Below the pieces are notes generated by a model. That model searched no databases, was not told the DNA's origin, and was given only the letters and a program-made list of their open reading frames with translations. A DNA stretch of 39,567 nucleotides from an uncultured Prevotella sp. (GTDB taxonomy: Bacteria > Bacteroidota > Bacteroidia > Bacteroidales > Bacteroidaceae), in NCBI GenBank assembly GCA_946183415.1, contig CAMHAM010000026.1, positions 1 to 39,567 of the forward strand, written 5' to 3'. Made by a program: the position numbers and the translations under genes. The number at the start of each line of letters is the position of its first letter. Positions within the stretch are counted from its first letter, which is position 1. Positions 37,822 through 39,567 of this stretch are shown one piece after another.

Positions 37822-38013
37822 ATGATTATTGTACCAGTAAAAGAAGGCGAGAACATCGAGAAGGCCCTCAAAAAGTTCAAGAGAAAGTTCGAGAAGACAG
37901 GTGTTGTTAAGGAGCTGCGTCGTCGTCAGCAGTTTGACAAACCCTCTGTGCTTAAGCGCCTTAAGATGGAGCATGCCATTTACGTACAGCAGCTTCGTGC
38001 TAACGAGGAATAA
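37822..38013 (+). CDS. rpsU: 30S ribosomal protein S21
   Basis: 63 aa, highly basic, starting IIVPVKEGENIEKALKKFKRKFEKTGV and continuing KELRRRQQFDKPSVLKRLK, the bS21 pattern. In Bacteroidota, bS21 together with other subunit proteins is known to hold the anti-Shine-Dalgarno end of 16S rRNA, which explains the rarity of SD-led genes. The leader of this gene has no SD. The recombinase gene follows on the same strand with a separate promoter. Confidence 0.96.
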   Translation: MIIVPVKEGENIEKALKKFKRKFEKTGVVKELRRRQQFDKPSVLKRLKMEHAIYVQQLRANEE

Positions 38014-38030
38014 AAAAATATTCCCGAAAA

Positions 38031-38062
38031 TTTGGTAGTTTCGAAAATTTTCCGTAAATTCG
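38031..38062 (+). promoter_or_regulatory. Promoter (variant) of the recombinase gene
   Basis: TTTG (38031-38034), 20 nt, TAAATTCG (38055-38062), which departs from TAnnTTTG by one base; ATG 38090 is 28 nt downstream. Confidence 0.5.
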
Positions 38063-38089
38063 TAGCCGAATACCAATGGTGACGATTTT

Positions 38090-38974
38090 ATGATGATTAA
38101 CCAGTTTCTGAACTACCTGCGCTACGAGCGGAATTCATCTCCGCAGACGGTGCAGACATACGAGGAAAGCCTACGGGAATTTGAATCGTATATTAGTTTA
38201 AGGGATACCGGACTTTCTTTGCAGGCGGTGGATGCCGACCTGATCCGTGACTGGATGGAAAGTCTGATGGATAAAGGAAACACTGCCTCAACTATCAATA
38301 AGAAATTGAGTGCATTGCGTTCCTTTTATCGCTTTTCCCTTAGGCGAAAGCTGGTTGAGAAGGATCCTGCACATGGAATAGTAGGTCCGAAGAAATCGAA
38401 ACCACTGCCACAGTTCCTTCGCGAAAGCGAGATGGATCAGTTGCTGGACAGGTTGGAATGGGATGATAGTTATAAAGATGTACGTGCGCGTACCATTTTA
38501 TTATTATTCTATGAGGCAGGGCTGCGACGATCGGAACTGACGGGACTGAATGATGTAGATGTTGATTTCGGTTCCAGGCAATTGAAGGTGACGGGAAAGA
38601 GGAACAAGCAACGGGTCATTCCCTTTGGTCAGGAGCTGACAGATGCGCTTAGGCAGTATCTCGAGGCCCGGCGGGAACAGTTCGGACTGCGTGAGAACGG
38701 TGCTTTGTTTCTGAGCGATAAAGGAGAGCGGATGACGGGGAGTCAGGTTTATCTGATCGTGCGTAAGTATCTGACGCTGGTGACATCTCTGAAGAAGCGC
38801 TCGCCCCACGTGCTGAGGCACACCTTCGCCACAGCGATGCTGAATAATGGTGCAGGACTTGAGAGCATCAAGAAACTGCTGGGCCATGAAAGTGTTGACA
38901 CGACGGAGATCTATGCCCACACCACGTTCGAACAGTTGAAACGGATTTATAAAGAAGCTCATCCCCGAGCTTAA
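38090..38974 (+). CDS. Tyrosine recombinase, XerC/XerD-like
   Basis: 294 aa, the usual length for XerC/D. N-terminal SAM-like core-binding domain (FLNYLRYERNSSPQTVQTYEESLREFESY ... about 1-90), catalytic domain from about 105 with the conserved Arg (AGLRRSELTGL), Lys (KVTGKRNKQR), HxxR (HVLRHTFAT), His (LLGHESVDTTEIYAH) and the catalytic Tyr in that last motif. Position between rpsU and hpf is typical of a chromosomal Xer gene, here resolving chromosome dimers, rather than of a mobile-element integrase. XerC versus XerD cannot be decided. Confidence 0.93.
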   Translation: MMINQFLNYLRYERNSSPQTVQTYEESLREFESYISLRDTGLSLQAVDADLIRDWMESLMDKGNTASTINKKLSALRSFYRFSLRRKLVEKDPAHGIVGPKKSKPLPQFLRESEMDQLLDRLEWDDSYKDVRARTILLLFYEAGLRRSELTGLNDVDVDFGSRQLKVTGKRNKQRVIPFGQELTDALRQYLEARREQFGLRENGALFLSDKGERMTGSQVYLIVRKYLTLVTSLKKRSPHVLRHTFATAMLNNGAGLESIKKLLGHESVDTTEIYAHTTFEQLKRIYKEAHPRA

Positions 38975-38999
38975 CCCTTTTTAATAACTATTTAAAAAT

Positions 39000-39006
39000 A
39001 GGAGGT
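39000..39006 (+). promoter_or_regulatory. Strong Shine-Dalgarno before hpf
   Basis: AGGAGGT, with 4 nt to ATG 39011. It is the clearest SD in this window; most genes here have none. Confidence 0.8.
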
Positions 39007-39010
39007 AACT

Positions 39011-39310
39011 ATGGAGATTAAGATTCAGTCGATTCACTTCGACGCTACCGAGAAGTTACAGGCGTTCATCGAAAAGAAGGTCGCCAAGTTGGAAAAATCT
39101 TTTGAGGATATACAGAAAGTAGAGGTGCAGCTAAAAGTTGTGAAGCCCGCTACTGCTCAGAACAAGGAGGCAAGTCTGTCTGTAGCAGTCCCTGGTAGCA
39201 CTCTGTTCGTAGAGAAAACAAGTGATACTTTTGAGGAGAGTGTCGACCTTTGTGTTGATTCTATGCGCTCGCAACTACAGAAATTCAAGGAAAAATTGAG
39301 AAATAGATAA
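39011..39310 (+). CDS. hpf: Ribosome hibernation-promoting factor, HPF/YfiA family (short form)
   Basis: 99 aa: MEIKIQSIHFDATEKLQAFIEKKVAKLEKSFEDI, then VEVQLKVVKPATAQNKEASLSVAVPG and a C-terminal helix SVDLCVDSMRSQLQKFKEKL. It has the beta-alpha-beta-beta-beta-alpha pattern of the S30AE domain, without the C-terminal dimerisation domain of long HPF. It binds the 30S decoding centre in stationary phase. The start is fixed by a strong Shine-Dalgarno (39000-39006), unusual in this phylum. It is followed by the tRNA promoter. Confidence 0.92.
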   Translation: MEIKIQSIHFDATEKLQAFIEKKVAKLEKSFEDIQKVEVQLKVVKPATAQNKEASLSVAVPGSTLFVEKTSDTFEESVDLCVDSMRSQLQKFKEKLRNR

Positions 39311-39327
39311 AAAAAACTTGGAAAAGT

Positions 39328-39358
39328 TTTGGTAATTCAAAAATAAGTTGTAACTTTG
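39328..39358 (+). promoter_or_regulatory. Promoter of the tRNA-Thr/tRNA-Tyr operon
   Basis: TTTG (39328-39331), 19 nt, TAACTTTG (39351-39358), about 55 nt before the first tRNA. Confidence 0.8.
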
Positions 39359-39412
39359 CAGCCGTTTTCCGACAGGTCGTAAATCTGAAACAGAGAACGG
39401 CTGCTTAGAAAA

Positions 39413-39486
39413 GCCTCTTTAGCTCAGTTGGCCAGAGCACGTGATTTGTAATCTCGGGGTCGTTGGTTCGAATCCGACAAGAGGCT
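39413..39486 (+). tRNA. tRNA-Thr (TGT anticodon)
   Basis: Acceptor gcctctt (39413-39419) pairs with aagaggc (39479-39485), discriminator T. The D-arm tagctcagttggccagagca and the T-arm with ggttcgaatcc are standard. The anticodon loop tttgtaa gives TGT. The anticodon stem has one T-T mismatch. Confidence 0.92.
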
Positions 39487-39516
39487 CAAAAATCGGGGAA
39501 TAGGCGCAAGCTGAAT

Positions 39517-39567
39517 GGGTGTTTTCCAGAGTGGCCAAATGGGGCAGACTGTAAATCTGCTGTCTTT
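39517..39567 (+). tRNA. tRNA-Tyr (GTA anticodon), truncated by the window end
   Basis: gggtgttttccagagtggcc matches the acceptor and D-arm of a Bacteroidota tRNA-Tyr; the anticodon loop ctgtaaa within gcagactgtaaatctgct gives GTA. The variable arm and 3' half lie outside. Confidence 0.88.

Noticed and set aside
38090..38974. Integrase of a mobile element
   Set aside because: Length, motifs and location between rpsU and hpf fit a housekeeping Xer recombinase, and no element boundaries surround it.

Overview
The window looks like a chromosomal segment of a Bacteroidales bacterium, most likely a Prevotella/Segatella-type Prevotellaceae. Four things point there. Most promoters follow the Bacteroidota pattern TTTG-N19-21-TAnnTTTG. 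Shine-Dalgarno sequences are almost absent. A type IX secretion core (PorP-like, GldK, GldL, GldM, GldN) is present. The window ends with the order rpsU - xerC/D-like recombinase - hpf - tRNA-Thr - tRNA-Tyr, which is familiar from Bacteroidales. Species cannot be assigned from the sequence alone.

Layout. 1-300: the end of an rRNA operon (23S tail, 5S, terminator). 400-1880: a degenerate methyltransferase-like gene, a PduO-type cobalamin adenosyltransferase and a DUF2795 protein. 1881-2470: a HipB-like regulator with what looks like a decayed hipA tail and a 21-bp tandem repeat upstream of its promoter. 2562-6321 (minus): TonB receptor, FecR-like anti-sigma factor and ECF sigma factor. 6663-8194: two predicted lipoproteins, a family II pyrophosphatase and a rhodanese. 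8230-13955: PorP-like protein and GldKLMN. 14039-25049: housekeeping and envelope genes (small beta-barrel protein, PriA, FadL-type porin, 7TM-HD phosphodiesterase, GltX, WaaA, 5'-nucleotidase). 25155-26249: a membrane metallophosphoesterase.

About 26250-34200 is an accessory region. It holds a membrane-anchored HTH-like protein, an AAA/DUF4143 ATPase, a decayed PD-(D/E)XK gene, two divergently oriented AAA ATPases, a DUF3791-DUF3990-DUF3791 operon that resembles an ADP-ribosyltransferase-fold toxin module, and a noncoding element of about 470 bp. That element has two inverted arrays of five 11-bp iterons, nested inside longer inverted arms. They flank three 22-bp palindromic repeats and a perfect 17-bp hairpin. 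A short remnant resembling a thioester reductase and more 22-bp repeats follow. From 34224 the conserved chromosome resumes: gamma-carbonic anhydrase, mdh, Xaa-Pro aminopeptidase, rpsU, recombinase, hpf and tRNAs.

Functional links. The sigma/anti-sigma/receptor trio forms a cell-surface signalling unit. PorP-GldKLMN supplies the trans-envelope motor and ring of the type IX system. gltX and waaA are translationally coupled. The best candidates for something undescribed are the iteron/palindrome element at 33341-33812 and the DUF3791/DUF3990 operon next to it, which is bracketed by a 23-bp GC-rich repeat.
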